From Anaerolineales bacterium (lineage in GTDB: Bacteria; Chloroflexota; Anaerolineae; Anaerolineales; Villigracilaceae): 64,000 bases of DNA. Under the pieces are notes generated by a model. That model was not told where the DNA came from, searched no databases, and was given only the letters and a program-made list of their open reading frames with translations. The stretch spans positions 3,897,223 through 3,961,222 of the forward strand of contig JABTTV010000001.1 in the NCBI GenBank assembly GCA_015075725.1, read 5' to 3'. A program made the position numbers and the translations under genes. This document shows, piece after piece, positions 8,474 to 16,736 of the stretch (position 1 is the stretch's first letter; every line of letters starts with the position of its first letter).

Positions 8474-9501
8474 GATCGGAGTTGCCGTGTGTATAAGGTG
8501 TACTCCCGCGTTACTTCACCCAAGCCGCCGTCAAATTTATCGGCGCGGTTGCCTGCCCGCAACAGACAATGATTCACACATTTGTAACCTTTTTGCTGAA
8601 AACGCCGATACACTTCATAGGCAAGCGCCGCACCAACCCCCTCCCCGCGGACATGTGGCAATACACCAAAGGTTTTGACGTTCACCGTCCCGGTCATGCG
8701 GTGATCGACAAACGAATAACATAATCCCACCGGGTTCTGCTGCGGATCGATAATGAACAGGAACAGATCGGGGTCGATCCTGCCTGCCGCACCCGCGTAC
8801 AAAGCGCGAAATTCGTTTTCGGATATATCAGTGAAATAATAATTTTCGCGGAACATATCTGTCGAGAGCCGGTAAACCAGGGATATTTCTCCAGATGCAT
8901 CGGCTGGGTTGAAGGTTCGGACGGAATATCCCCAAGAGATCGCGCGTGAATGATATTCCCGCCACACATTCAGAGCAGGATCCAGGTCGTTAACCGTTTT
9001 GGTGACATAGCGGGTGATGGGGGCAAAACCAAGTCTTTCCAACAATCCCGGATAATGCGCCGGGTTACAGGGTTCCATGAGGAAGGTCGGCTGGTCGAAG
9101 CCTTTGGTGCGAAGGCGGTACGGGTGCCAGGTGTCAAAGTTCATCGGCGCAAAAATCGTGGATTCGGGTCCCAGTTTTGACCTCAACCAAGTCAGCGCTC
9201 CATCGACCTTCAATTGTGCAGCCTGCAGATCATCTCTGCAATCAAAGAAACCCAACTGTCCATAAGGCTGACCGTGTTCGTCGCGCAGCAAAGGGTTGAT
9301 GATGGCGGTGACTCTTCCGACAATTTCATTTCCATTCAATACCAAAAAATTCCGCCAGAGGGATGAGGAAAATCCATCGGTGAGCAATCGCTCCTCGCCG
9401 GGATCGGGCAGCCAGTTCGGGTCTGAGGCGTAAAGTCGCTGAGGAAAATCCAAAAATCGTTTCAGCAAGTCCTTGTCGAAATCAAAATCCAGGACCTTCA
9501 T
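8470..9501 (-). CDS. GNAT-fold N-acyltransferase-like protein
   Basis: This encodes 343 residues. The N-terminal half contains YASDPNWLPD, a signature I associate with a family of double-GNAT proteins of unknown substrate. The C-terminal half carries an acyl-CoA binding motif A, LPHVRGEGVGAALAYEVYRR (R-x-x-G-x-G/A type), then NHCLLRAGN. It probably transfers an acyl group, and its place between the adenylating enzyme and the phosphatidyltransferase, with 4-nt overlaps to both, suggests the acceptor is a lipid head group or long-chain amine. That role is inference from context only. Confidence 0.7.
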   Translation of the reverse strand: MKVLDFDFDKDLLKRFLDFPQRLYASDPNWLPDPGEERLLTDGFSSSLWRNFLVLNGNEIVGRVTAIINPLLRDEHGQPYGQLGFFDCRDDLQAAQLKVDGALTWLRSKLGPESTIFAPMNFDTWHPYRLRTKGFDQPTFLMEPCNPAHYPGLLERLGFAPITRYVTKTVNDLDPALNVWREYHSRAISWGYSVRTFNPADASGEISLVYRLSTDMFRENYYFTDISENEFRALYAGAAGRIDPDLFLFIIDPQQNPVGLCYSFVDHRMTGTVNVKTFGVLPHVRGEGVGAALAYEVYRRFQQKGYKCVNHCLLRAGNRADKFDGGLGEVTREYTLYTRQLRS

Positions 9502-10124
9502 GGAGTATGAATACCGATCAGATGGAGGTAAAGATAGGCAGATGCCACAGCCAGGATGATGATGGTCTGAAGAACATATCGGGTCGGCTTCGGAAAACGC
9601 AAATTACGAATCATGAAAAAACTCATCAGGAACAGGATCGGCGCCAGTATAAACCGGGAAATATCCCCCAGCCAGGACCAAAGCGGAAACGCCAATACAA
9701 CGAAAAGCTGACTCCAGATCACTTGCAGACCGATGTGATAAGCAATCCCCGCTTCCTCCACGACGCCGATCATGTTGAACTTCGAAAGCCTGAGCAGGCC
9801 GCCGGCGAGATAAACAAATAGCGCAGTTATCGAAAGCGCGTCGTTCATGCCAATCTGAAATAAAATGTATAACGGCAGGACCAGATATGTAAATACGTCG
9901 CAGAAACCATCCAGCTGTCTGCCGAATTCGCTTTCCAATTTCAAACGCCTCGCGATCAAGCCATCGAACATATCCGCGAACATCGCGACCAACATGAATA
10001 CGATGGCGAGACTAAGCCGACCTCGCGCAGCCTGATACAAACCGAGAGTGGAGAGCGCTAAACTTCCCAGAGTTAATATATCCACCCAGGTTGGAGAGAC
10101 AATGAAATAATCTTTTCGATTCAT
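9498..10124 (-). CDS. CDP-alcohol phosphatidyltransferase (PssA/PgsA family)
   Basis: This encodes 208 residues with about six transmembrane segments and the complete catalytic signature D51-x2-D54-G55-x2-A58-R59-x8-G68-x3-D72-x3-D76. The family displaces CMP from a CDP-alcohol (usually CDP-diacylglycerol) by a hydroxyl acceptor such as serine, glycerol-3-phosphate or inositol phosphate. The acceptor cannot be told from the motif. Its partners in the operon are a lipid kinase immediately upstream and a cdsA gene at the end, which together form a complete phosphorylate, activate and transfer route for a lipid head group. Coupled by ATGA overlaps. Confidence 0.88.
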   Translation of the reverse strand: MNRKDYFIVSPTWVDILTLGSLALSTLGLYQAARGRLSLAIVFMLVAMFADMFDGLIARRLKLESEFGRQLDGFCDVFTYLVLPLYILFQIGMNDALSITALFVYLAGGLLRLSKFNMIGVVEEAGIAYHIGLQVIWSQLFVVLAFPLWSWLGDISRFILAPILFLMSFFMIRNLRFPKPTRYVLQTIIILAVASAYLYLHLIGIHTP

Positions 10125-10999
10125 ACGATACAGCGAAGTTTACCCGGTAAAATCTCGAAACGAACTTCGTGGATGTCCTCCCACAACTCCCCATCGATCA
10201 TAAGCCGCTTGGGATCCGGTAGATTTAATGTCAGGCAATGAGCAGGCTTTTCTTCCGCTGTCCGATAAAAATAAGTGCGGCTCAAGACAGCCAGATTATG
10301 GGTGAATTGTCCCCAAAACCCCGCCTTCGCCAATAGAATCTCGAATTTGCCGTCACCGGTTTCCGATTTCCGAAATGCGCGGAAATTCCCGGCGTGACGG
10401 GTATTATTTATCATGACGTTGGTTAATTTATGTTCTTGTAAAGGGCTGTCATCGATGGATAAATTCAGTGAGAAGGTGGATTGACGCATTGCCTGTAAGG
10501 TGGCGGAAATGGGATAACACCAACTTCCCAGTCGCTTGAAGTATCGATTCGCCAGTGAGACCACTTCCGCAGCATAACCAATGGATGCAGTGCTGATGGC
10601 AAGCCGCGACCGCGTTTGGTCTGAGGATCGATAGATCACCCGGATGAGGTCAAGGGCGCGAAATCCATTTCTTTTGGCGGCGAGGAAGGCGGCATCCAAG
10701 GAGGTGATGGCGAAGTCGCGCGCGAGCCCGTTGCCCGTTCCACCTGCCAGCAGCAACAAACGCTGACGGTCCAAATCCATGCCGTTGACGACTTCTGCAA
10801 CTGTTCCGTCGCCGCCAAATACAGCGATATGATCGCGGTCCGTACCACGGGCAAGTTCCTCCGCATGTCCGGGGCGTTGTGTAAAAGCGACCTCGGCTTG
10901 CAGTTCCGCCTCAAGACGCTTCGCAAAGGTTTCCCTCCAATGAGAGGAGCGCGGATGCCCGGCAACCGGGTTGACGATGGCCAGCCAGCGAACAGCCAT
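10121..10999 (-). CDS. Diacylglycerol kinase-type lipid kinase (DagK/YegS/LCB kinase family)
   Basis: This encodes 292 residues. The nucleotide-binding GGDGT motif lies at residues 62-66 in VFGGDGTVAEVVNGM, and a second conserved block, LAGGTGNGLARDF, starts at about 85. This family phosphorylates lipid hydroxyls (diacylglycerol, undecaprenol, long-chain bases) on the cytosolic face of the membrane with ATP. The C-terminal beta-sandwich is full length. It is the first of seven genes joined by 4-nt overlaps and starts 27 nt after the preceding small gene. Which lipid is used is open. Confidence 0.87.
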   Translation of the reverse strand: MAVRWLAIVNPVAGHPRSSHWRETFAKRLEAELQAEVAFTQRPGHAEELARGTDRDHIAVFGGDGTVAEVVNGMDLDRQRLLLLAGGTGNGLARDFAITSLDAAFLAAKRNGFRALDLIRVIYRSSDQTRSRLAISTASIGYAAEVVSLANRYFKRLGSWCYPISATLQAMRQSTFSLNLSIDDSPLQEHKLTNVMINNTRHAGNFRAFRKSETGDGKFEILLAKAGFWGQFTHNLAVLSRTYFYRTAEEKPAHCLTLNLPDPKRLMIDGELWEDIHEVRFEILPGKLRCIV

Positions 11000-11026
11000 G
11001 AAATGATATTCTATTTCCCCTGCCCG

Positions 11027-11641
11027 TTAGTGGACCGTGATTTCCTCGCGCCAATCGACATACCATTTGGCTAAACCTGCCCAATCGGAAACTTTTCCTG
11101 AAGCATCGGCAGCGAGCACCCGGCGCTGAAAATCGAGGAGCTGTGCCGGGGTCAGCGCCAGCCGCCGTGTAGGCGTTCCGTACAGACCGGGAATCACCAG
11201 CCATTGCTTGTTGACGTAGATGATCGTGAGCTGCAGGTCCTCGTTGCCGCTCGGGTCGATAAGGACTTCCTGCCAGTGCGTATCGACCTTGACGATCTTA
11301 TGCACGGCGGTGTTGTTCAGGATCGGCATCGCCAAAGCGGCGCGCAGGCAGGGCACCATCATGAACTTAACGATCCGATATTCCTCCTGGGCGTCGATCC
11401 TGTCATCGGAGAATGCCCGCACAAGATTGCCGACATTTTCGCTTTTCAGTGGAATGATAAAGTTCGGTTTTTTGGCATGAAACCCGGAAACCACCTCGGC
11501 GCTGTCTCCATGATGCAGAATGGTAAATTTTTCACCCGTATCCGTTATTTCAAGATGAACCTGGGTGAATAAACCTTTAAACCAATCAAGGACGGATTTC
11601 TTTTTGGTCAATTGCTCCAGCAGAGATTGATTCGAACTCAT
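11027..11641 (-). CDS. Unknown protein heading the lipid operon, possibly SCP2-like
   Basis: This encodes 204 residues and starts at an ATG with a clear AGGAGG-type site (complement of positions about 11645-11652). There is no signal peptide or membrane segment, so it is likely cytosolic. Residues about 30-110 (an ITDTGEKFTILHHGD strand pattern, then LVRAFSDDRIDAQEEYRIVKF) recall the sterol-carrier SCP2 fold, which binds a lipid in a tunnel. The similarity is by eye and weak. It probably heads the operon and could ferry or sense its lipid substrate, which is inference. Confidence 0.5.
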   Translation of the reverse strand: MSSNQSLLEQLTKKKSVLDWFKGLFTQVHLEITDTGEKFTILHHGDSAEVVSGFHAKKPNFIIPLKSENVGNLVRAFSDDRIDAQEEYRIVKFMMVPCLRAALAMPILNNTAVHKIVKVDTHWQEVLIDPSGNEDLQLTIIYVNKQWLVIPGLYGTPTRRLALTPAQLLDFQRRVLAADASGKVSDWAGLAKWYVDWREEITVH

Positions 11642-11712
11642 GAGAACCTCCTATCGGACTCTGGTCGGAATATTCGGGTTATTATGACAGATTTCGTCAA
11701 AAAAGCAAGACG

Positions 11713-12405
11713 TCATATGTTCAGCCACCACACGCCGGTACATTCCGGCAGAATCGTCCAATTTTTTTGCACGACCTGATTCGCCAGCTCGTCGCCGAAA
11801 AAGAAGCGGGAAAGCTCTTCGGCTTCAGCAAGGGATGCAAACATGTAGTCCGTGCGGATCCATTTGCTTCGAAATCCGACTTCATCCAACCATGGATAAA
11901 AATCCTTGAGGTGTTCGAGCCTGACGGGGGACTCGTTACCCGTACCAAACGATTCAAAGAGGACGATGGGGCTTCCCGGCTTTAGAACGCGTTTCATTTC
12001 CGCAAGCCATTTCTCAAGTTCTCCCTTCCAAGTATCAGGATTCCAAACCGCCAGGTAACTTACACTCCACCCAGAGACTGCCAGGTTGGCAGAATGATCC
12101 GACACGGGGAGTTTTCGATGATCGGCGATATCCACCTGCCAGTTCGACAATCCGCTTTTGACGAATTTCTCGCGGCAGACCCGCAGCATTTCCTCCGACA
12201 CGTCAAATGCGCGGACGCTGGTCACATGCGGCGCAAGCATACTGGCTAATCTCCCGGTACCCGCTCCGAGGTCCAGGACGAGGCGGTCTTCGAGAGGCGT
12301 GATCCCCCGCAGGGATTTCAAAATGTTTCCCTGATAATCCTCGCGCGCGATCAACGCTTCGTATTTATCCCCTTCGGTCTTGTAGATTTCTTCTTGAGTA
12401 GTCAT
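11713..12405 (-). CDS. SAM-dependent class I methyltransferase
   Basis: This encodes 230 residues from the ATG at 12405. The longer frame up to 12636 would add 77 residues of unrelated sequence antisense to the neighbouring gene. Motif I, VLDLGAGTGRLASML, is the SAM-binding glycine loop, followed by the acidic strand VRAFDVSEEM and motif IV around NLAVSGWSVSYLAVWN. The acceptor is unknown. It is divergent from the small gene at 12488 and separated from the lipid operon by 71 nt, so it may be independently transcribed. Confidence 0.85.
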   Translation of the reverse strand: MTTQEEIYKTEGDKYEALIAREDYQGNILKSLRGITPLEDRLVLDLGAGTGRLASMLAPHVTSVRAFDVSEEMLRVCREKFVKSGLSNWQVDIADHRKLPVSDHSANLAVSGWSVSYLAVWNPDTWKGELEKWLAEMKRVLKPGSPIVLFESFGTGNESPVRLEHLKDFYPWLDEVGFRSKWIRTDYMFASLAEAEELSRFFFGDELANQVVQKNWTILPECTGVWWLNI

Positions 12406-12487
12406 GGGGTGATTATAAATCAGTCCCCTGGCGGGATTTTTGACCAGAGGCGTTTGTGCTATTCTCCTGCAACAAAGGAGAAGAAAG

Positions 12488-12901
12488 ATGAAAATTTCGC
12501 CGGAACGACAATTCGATTTTTGGCTCGGTGAATGGAACGCGGTTTGGGATGGCGGCCGGGGGACGAATCGCGTCGAGATGGCATTCGACGGAAAGGTGGT
12601 GATGGAAAATTTTACAGCGCCGGACCTGATCGGCATGAGCGTATCATGCTACGACCCTGAGCGAAATCTGTGGTGCCAGACCTGGGTGGACAATACCGGC
12701 TCGTACCTCGACTTCAAAGGCGGATTCGAGGATGGAGAGATGATCCTGGCCCGTGACGCGGTCGTGAATGGCGAGCGATGTAAACAACGCATGGTCTGGT
12801 CCAATGTCGAAGCCGGGCAATTCGACTGGACCTGGGAGCGTTCCGATGACGGAGGGGTGACCTGGCAGATCAGGTGGCGAATCAAATACACACGCAAATA
12901 A
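12488..12901 (+). CDS. Small DUF1579-like protein
   Basis: This encodes 137 residues from the ATG at 12488, preceded by AAAGGAG at suitable spacing; an upstream start at 12440 would overlap the divergent promoter region. The pattern FDFWLGEWNAVWDGG, then YDPERNLWCQTWVDNTGSYLDFKG, is a lipocalin-like beta-barrel pattern seen in DUF1579-type proteins. No signal peptide is present. The function is unknown. Confidence 0.7.
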   Translation: MKISPERQFDFWLGEWNAVWDGGRGTNRVEMAFDGKVVMENFTAPDLIGMSVSCYDPERNLWCQTWVDNTGSYLDFKGGFEDGEMILARDAVVNGERCKQRMVWSNVEAGQFDWTWERSDDGGVTWQIRWRIKYTRK

Positions 12902-12907
12902 GTTGTT

Positions 12908-12913
12908 TATAAT
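12908..12913 (+). promoter_or_regulatory. TATAAT -10 element for ybaK-like gene (leaderless arrangement)
   Basis: A perfect TATAAT ends only 6 nt before the ATG at 12920 and no Shine-Dalgarno sequence lies between, so transcription would start at or within a base or two of the start codon. No convincing -35 box is seen. Confidence 0.55.
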
Positions 12914-12919
12914 TGGCGG

Positions 12920-13396
12920 ATGCCCACGCTATCCCCCTCCGCCCAAAAAATCCAAAACCTATTGATCGAACTCGGTTACAGCTACTCCGTGATCGAACAC
13001 GCCGAATCGACCCGAACCGCCCAGGAAGCCGCCGACCGCGCTGGCTGCGAACTGGGTCAAATCGTAAAGTCTTTGATCTTTCGCGGAAAATCCAGCGGCA
13101 AGCCGATCCTGGTATTGACGTCGGGTCCGAACCGCGCAAACGAAAAGCTTGTCAGCGAGTACGCAGGCGAACCGATCGGCAAGGCAGACGCGGACTTCGT
13201 CCGCGCCGTGACAGGTTTTGCCATCGGAGGCGTGCCGCCGATCGGCCATGCCCAACAAATGGAAACCTATATCGATGAGAGCTTCCTGCAATATCCCACG
13301 ATCTGGGCGGCAGCGGGCACTCCCAATGCGATCTTTGAATTGAAGACGGAAGACCTGCAAAAAATGACGAGCGGAAGAGTCGTTAGTATAACGTGA
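12920..13396 (+). CDS. YbaK/ProX-type aminoacyl-tRNA deacylase
   Basis: This encodes 158 residues. It is a single-domain INS-superfamily editing enzyme that hydrolyses mischarged aminoacyl-tRNA such as Cys-tRNA-Pro. Visible hallmarks are the invariant Lys in QIVKSLIF (about K50) and the loop GFAIGGVPPIGH (about 110-121). The usual length is matched. Specificity (Cys-tRNA-Pro, Ala-tRNA-Pro or other) cannot be fixed. The stop overlaps the GTG start of the phosphatase gene by 4 nt, so the two are probably co-translated. Confidence 0.88.
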   Translation: MPTLSPSAQKIQNLLIELGYSYSVIEHAESTRTAQEAADRAGCELGQIVKSLIFRGKSSGKPILVLTSGPNRANEKLVSEYAGEPIGKADADFVRAVTGFAIGGVPPIGHAQQMETYIDESFLQYPTIWAAAGTPNAIFELKTEDLQKMTSGRVVSIT

Positions 13397-13851
13397 ACGA
13401 TATCCATAATTTCCTGCATTACCACGACAAACTATCCAGCAGCGGTATGCCCCTGCAGGAACAAATGAAATCCATCGCGGATGCGGGGGTGCAATTGGTC
13501 ATCAATCTTGCTCCGCATGATGCGCCCAATGCCGTTCCAAATGAAGAAAAAGTCGTCGCTTCGCTAGGCATGGAATACATCAACATCCCTGTCAATTGGG
13601 GGACGCCAACGAAAGACGGATTAAATCTCTTCATGGACAGGATGGATGCAAACAGCGAAAAGAAAATCCACGTGCATTGCGAGGCGAATTTCAGGGCAAC
13701 TGCATTCATTGCAATATACCGCATCCTCAGGCTTGGATGGGGGGAAGAAGACGCCTTCGAGATAATGCACAAGGTCTGGGATGAGGATGCATACCCGGTC
13801 TGGAAGATGTTCATCGAAGACGCGATAAAAAGAAGTCCAAGCGGGACCTAG
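13393..13851 (+). CDS. Protein-tyrosine-phosphatase-like protein (DUF442/bacterial PTP type)
   Basis: This encodes 152 residues from a GTG start overlapping the ybaK-like stop. The active-site loop is VHCEANFRATAF, a C-x4-R signature as in DUF442-like phosphatases, following the strand KKIHVHC. Residues 10-60 show the usual preceding fold (SIADAGVQLVINLAPHD, then GMEYINIPVNW). The loop lacks the Gly-rich SGxGR(T/S) of classical dual-specificity enzymes, so activity is plausible but unproven. Confidence 0.75.
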   Translation: MNDIHNFLHYHDKLSSSGMPLQEQMKSIADAGVQLVINLAPHDAPNAVPNEEKVVASLGMEYINIPVNWGTPTKDGLNLFMDRMDANSEKKIHVHCEANFRATAFIAIYRILRLGWGEEDAFEIMHKVWDEDAYPVWKMFIEDAIKRSPSGT

Positions 13852-13896
13852 CGGCTGCCCTGATGATTTGATCCTCACTAGACAATGGAGTTAATT

Positions 13897-14640
13897 ATGT
13901 TTGAATTTTTCTCCGTCGAACACACAAAAACCTCCCTGCAAATTTTCGGTACCAAACATTTGACCGTGGTGGCGGTCTTCGTGCTATTCTGGTTGTCGCT
14001 GTTCTATTTCCGCAGTATCTGGAATGAGAAGCAGAGAAACACCGTGCGACTAACGCTTGCGATCCTGCTGGCGGTAAATGAGATCGGGCTGCATCTCTGG
14101 TCTGCATACTGGGGTATTTGGAATGTTCAAACCATGCTGCCGCTGCACATGTGCAGCATGATCCTGTGGATCATCGTCTTCATGGTCATAACCCATAATC
14201 ACTCGCTATATGATTTCGCCTACTTTTTGGGTATCGGCGGCGCATTGCAAGCCTTCCTCACGCCTGCAGACGGCGCAATGTATGACATCCCGCACTACCG
14301 CATCATGCAAACGCTCATCGCGCACGGATTGATCATCTCCATCCCGCTCTTCATGACGATCGTGGACGGATACCGCCCGACGCTTGCGTCGTTCAAACGC
14401 ATCTTCATCTGGACGAACATCTACATGGTGATCATCTTTTTCCTGAACTACGCCATCGGCAGCAATTATTTGTTCATCGCCCAAAAGCCGCCTTCACCCA
14501 CTTTGATGGATATCCTCTCGCCCTGGCCCTGGTACATCCCGCAATTGGAAGTGGTCGCGTTCATCATCTTTTTCATCATGTACCTTCCATTCCTGATCAA
14601 AGACCAACTGGCAAAATCGGCGCAGGTCAAATCAACCTGA
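13897..14640 (+). CDS. YwaF/TIGR02206 family integral membrane protein
   Basis: This encodes 247 residues from the ATG at 13897, chosen because GGAG at 13889 sits at proper distance; an ATG at 13885 has no site. About seven hydrophobic segments and the internal LPLHMCSM motif (residues about 80-87), where the family has LPLxxC, mark the TIGR02206 group of uncharacterised membrane proteins. It is followed at once by a strong hairpin terminator. Confidence 0.8.
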   Translation: MFEFFSVEHTKTSLQIFGTKHLTVVAVFVLFWLSLFYFRSIWNEKQRNTVRLTLAILLAVNEIGLHLWSAYWGIWNVQTMLPLHMCSMILWIIVFMVITHNHSLYDFAYFLGIGGALQAFLTPADGAMYDIPHYRIMQTLIAHGLIISIPLFMTIVDGYRPTLASFKRIFIWTNIYMVIIFFLNYAIGSNYLFIAQKPPSPTLMDILSPWPWYIPQLEVVAFIIFFIMYLPFLIKDQLAKSAQVKST

Positions 14641-14654
14641 GAAGCTCAAAAACC

Positions 14655-14684
14655 GCCCAGACTGTAACAGTCCGGGCATTTTGT
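14655..14684 (+). terminator. Rho-independent terminator after the YwaF-like gene
   Basis: A 10-bp stem, GCCCAGACTG (14655-14664) with CAGTCCGGGC (14668-14677) and one mismatch, has a TAA loop and is followed by ATTTTGTT. It separates the small-gene cluster from the tyrosine-degradation operon. Confidence 0.8.
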
Positions 14685-14742
14685 TCGTTGCGCCCGCCGG
14701 TCATTTATCGTAGAATCCAGCAAACCAGCCAAAGGAGAGAAA

Positions 14743-15870
14743 ATGGCAACAAAAGCTAAAACTGAATCGCGTCCCATGACCGAAGAGGCGGATTTCCTCC
14801 AGATCAAATCGGTTGACCATGTTCACTTTTATGTGGGCAACGCCAAGCACGCGATGTATTACTGGTGGAAGGCGTACGGATTCAAACCCGTCGCCTATTC
14901 AGGGCTCGAAACAGGCAACCGGGATTTCGCCTCATACGTTCTCGAATCAGGCCAGGCGCGCTTTGTCGTCTCCGCGCCGTATTCACCTTCCAGCCCGCTT
15001 GCATCCCACCACATGGTTCATGGCGACGGCGTCAAAGTCATCGCGCTCGGCGTGGACGATGTGGAAAAAGCCTGGCGCGAGACCACCAGCCGCGGAGCCA
15101 AATCCGCGTGGATGCCGCGCGAGGAGAAGGATGATTTCGGCATTTACCGCACATCCGCCATCTATACATACGGCGAGACCCTGCACGTATTCGTGGACCG
15201 CGACGATTACAAAGGCGCCTTTGCCCCCACCTATAAGCCTCTCAATTATGAAACCAATTCGGCAGGGCTTGCCGCCATCGACCACATCGTCGGCAATGTG
15301 CAGCTCGGCAAGATGAACCACTGGGTCAATTTCTATCATCAAGTGATGGGCTTCCGCCAACTCATGCACTTCGACGACAAGGACATCTCCACCGAATACT
15401 CCGCGCTCATGTCCAAGGTCATGCAGAATGGGAACGGACGGGTCAAGTTCCCGATCAACGAACCGGCCGAAGGCAAACGCAAGAGCCAGATCGAAGAATA
15501 TCTCGATTACTATCTCACACCAGGCGCACAGCATGTCGCCATCATCACCGGGGACATCATCGACACAGTGGATAAACTCCGCAAGAACGGCGTAGAATTC
15601 CTGCGTGTGCCGGACACCTACTACGAACTGCTTCCAGACCGCGTGGGCAAGATCAAAGAAGATTTTAAGACCATTCACGAACTTGGCATTTTGGTCGATA
15701 AAGACGACGAAGGCTATCTCCTGCAGATATTCACCCGCCCCATCCAGGACCGCCCCACCATGTTCATCGAAGTCATTCAGCGCCACGGTGCGCAGGGATT
15801 CGGCAAGGGCAACTTCAAAGCCCTGTTCGAATCACTCGAATTGGAACAGGAACGACGCGGGAATCTATAG
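14743..15870 (+). CDS. hppD: 4-hydroxyphenylpyruvate dioxygenase
   Basis: This encodes 375 residues with two vicinal-oxygen-chelate domains. The Fe(II) facial triad is H181 (AAIDHIVGNV), H264 (PGAQHVAIITGD) and E343 (MFIEVIQRHGA), and the family C-terminal helix GFGKGNFKALFESLE is intact. The enzyme converts 4-hydroxyphenylpyruvate to homogentisate with loss of CO2 in the cytoplasm. The ATG follows AAAGGAGAG. It leads an operon in which the next enzyme of the pathway, homogentisate dioxygenase, is the fourth gene. In some bacteria homogentisate also feeds quinone or tocopherol synthesis, but the presence of hmgA argues for catabolism. Confidence 0.96.
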   Translation: MATKAKTESRPMTEEADFLQIKSVDHVHFYVGNAKHAMYYWWKAYGFKPVAYSGLETGNRDFASYVLESGQARFVVSAPYSPSSPLASHHMVHGDGVKVIALGVDDVEKAWRETTSRGAKSAWMPREEKDDFGIYRTSAIYTYGETLHVFVDRDDYKGAFAPTYKPLNYETNSAGLAAIDHIVGNVQLGKMNHWVNFYHQVMGFRQLMHFDDKDISTEYSALMSKVMQNGNGRVKFPINEPAEGKRKSQIEEYLDYYLTPGAQHVAIITGDIIDTVDKLRKNGVEFLRVPDTYYELLPDRVGKIKEDFKTIHELGILVDKDDEGYLLQIFTRPIQDRPTMFIEVIQRHGAQGFGKGNFKALFESLELEQERRGNL

Positions 15871-15871
15871 G

Positions 15872-16729
15872 ATGAAGAAACTTTCAAGCCTGTCGATCCT
15901 GATGCTGCTCCTTCTGCAGGCATGCGGAGCCATCCCCGCTTCAGCGCCCGCCCAGCCCAACGTGGAAACCGTCGTTGCCGCCACATTAAATGCCGTCACA
16001 CAACAGGCGGCAAACGCACCGACTGAATCCAGTGGAACAGTAATAAACTTTCAAAACGTCAATTTTGTAATTCCTCAAGGGCTCGGGAGCGGCGCGAACG
16101 GCGAAGTCGTTCCGCTTGTGGATGAATCGCAAGGACCCTGGGGAGTCGCGCCGGAACATCTGCTTTTTACACTCCAGGACTACCCCGCGCCATCAGAGGA
16201 TGGTTTCGATGCGGTGATACGCATTTATCCGGCGCAAGCTTATGCAGACGTCAACCCCTGGGCGGAAGGCAGCATCGACCGTCTGCGGGCGATCCTGGCA
16301 AGCCCCGGCATGACAATAACGAACGATAACGCCCCCACGGTTCCATTCAACGGGGCGGCCGCGCAGCAGTACGCCGCGCAGATTCAACGCCTCTCCTTCA
16401 ACAGCGGAAACGGCATCCGCATGATCTCGCAATATGGGCAGTTTCCCGGTCCGATAACCAAAAACAACAGCTTCTATCATTACGAAGGATTGACGAGCGA
16501 TGGGAAGTATCTTGTTGCCGCCTTACTCCCGGTGACCCTTCCCTTGCAATCCACCTCTGAGAATCCTTCCGCAGACGGGGTTGTTTACCCCGCTGATATC
16601 TCAGATTCCGAAGGTTTGACCGGATATTATCAGGGAATAACAGACGTGTTGAATGCCGCCAGCCCGGATTCTTTCAAGCCGACGCTTACCCAATTGGATG
16701 CGCTCATCCAGTCCATTGCCGTCCAATAG
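15872..16729 (+). CDS. Secreted lipoprotein of unknown function (first of a paralogous pair)
   Basis: This encodes 285 residues from the ATG at 15872, 1 nt after the hppD stop; longer in-frame starts lie inside hppD. A type II signal peptide ends in LLLLQAC, with Cys at about residue 17 to be lipidated. The mature part begins with a low-complexity Ala/Thr/Pro linker, then a globular domain containing VPLVDESQGPWGVAPEHL and YYQGITDVLNAASPDSF near the C-terminus. The closing block resembles that of the next gene (FYSNVNTLIDTSAPDQF). Function unknown; placement inside a tyrosine catabolic operon may be regulatory coincidence or indicate a substrate-linked role. Confidence 0.8.
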   Translation: MKKLSSLSILMLLLLQACGAIPASAPAQPNVETVVAATLNAVTQQAANAPTESSGTVINFQNVNFVIPQGLGSGANGEVVPLVDESQGPWGVAPEHLLFTLQDYPAPSEDGFDAVIRIYPAQAYADVNPWAEGSIDRLRAILASPGMTITNDNAPTVPFNGAAAQQYAAQIQRLSFNSGNGIRMISQYGQFPGPITKNNSFYHYEGLTSDGKYLVAALLPVTLPLQSTSENPSADGVVYPADISDSEGLTGYYQGITDVLNAASPDSFKPTLTQLDALIQSIAVQ

Positions 16730-16736
16730 GATTCAG

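Noticed and set aside
12406..12636. 77-residue N-terminal extension of the methyltransferase
   Set aside because: It is antisense to the small gene at 12488 and lacks similarity; the family N-terminus begins at the ATG at 12405.
14983..15786. 267-residue minus-strand frame opposite hppD
   Set aside because: Same reason: hppD carries all metal ligands and the antisense product has no recognisable features.
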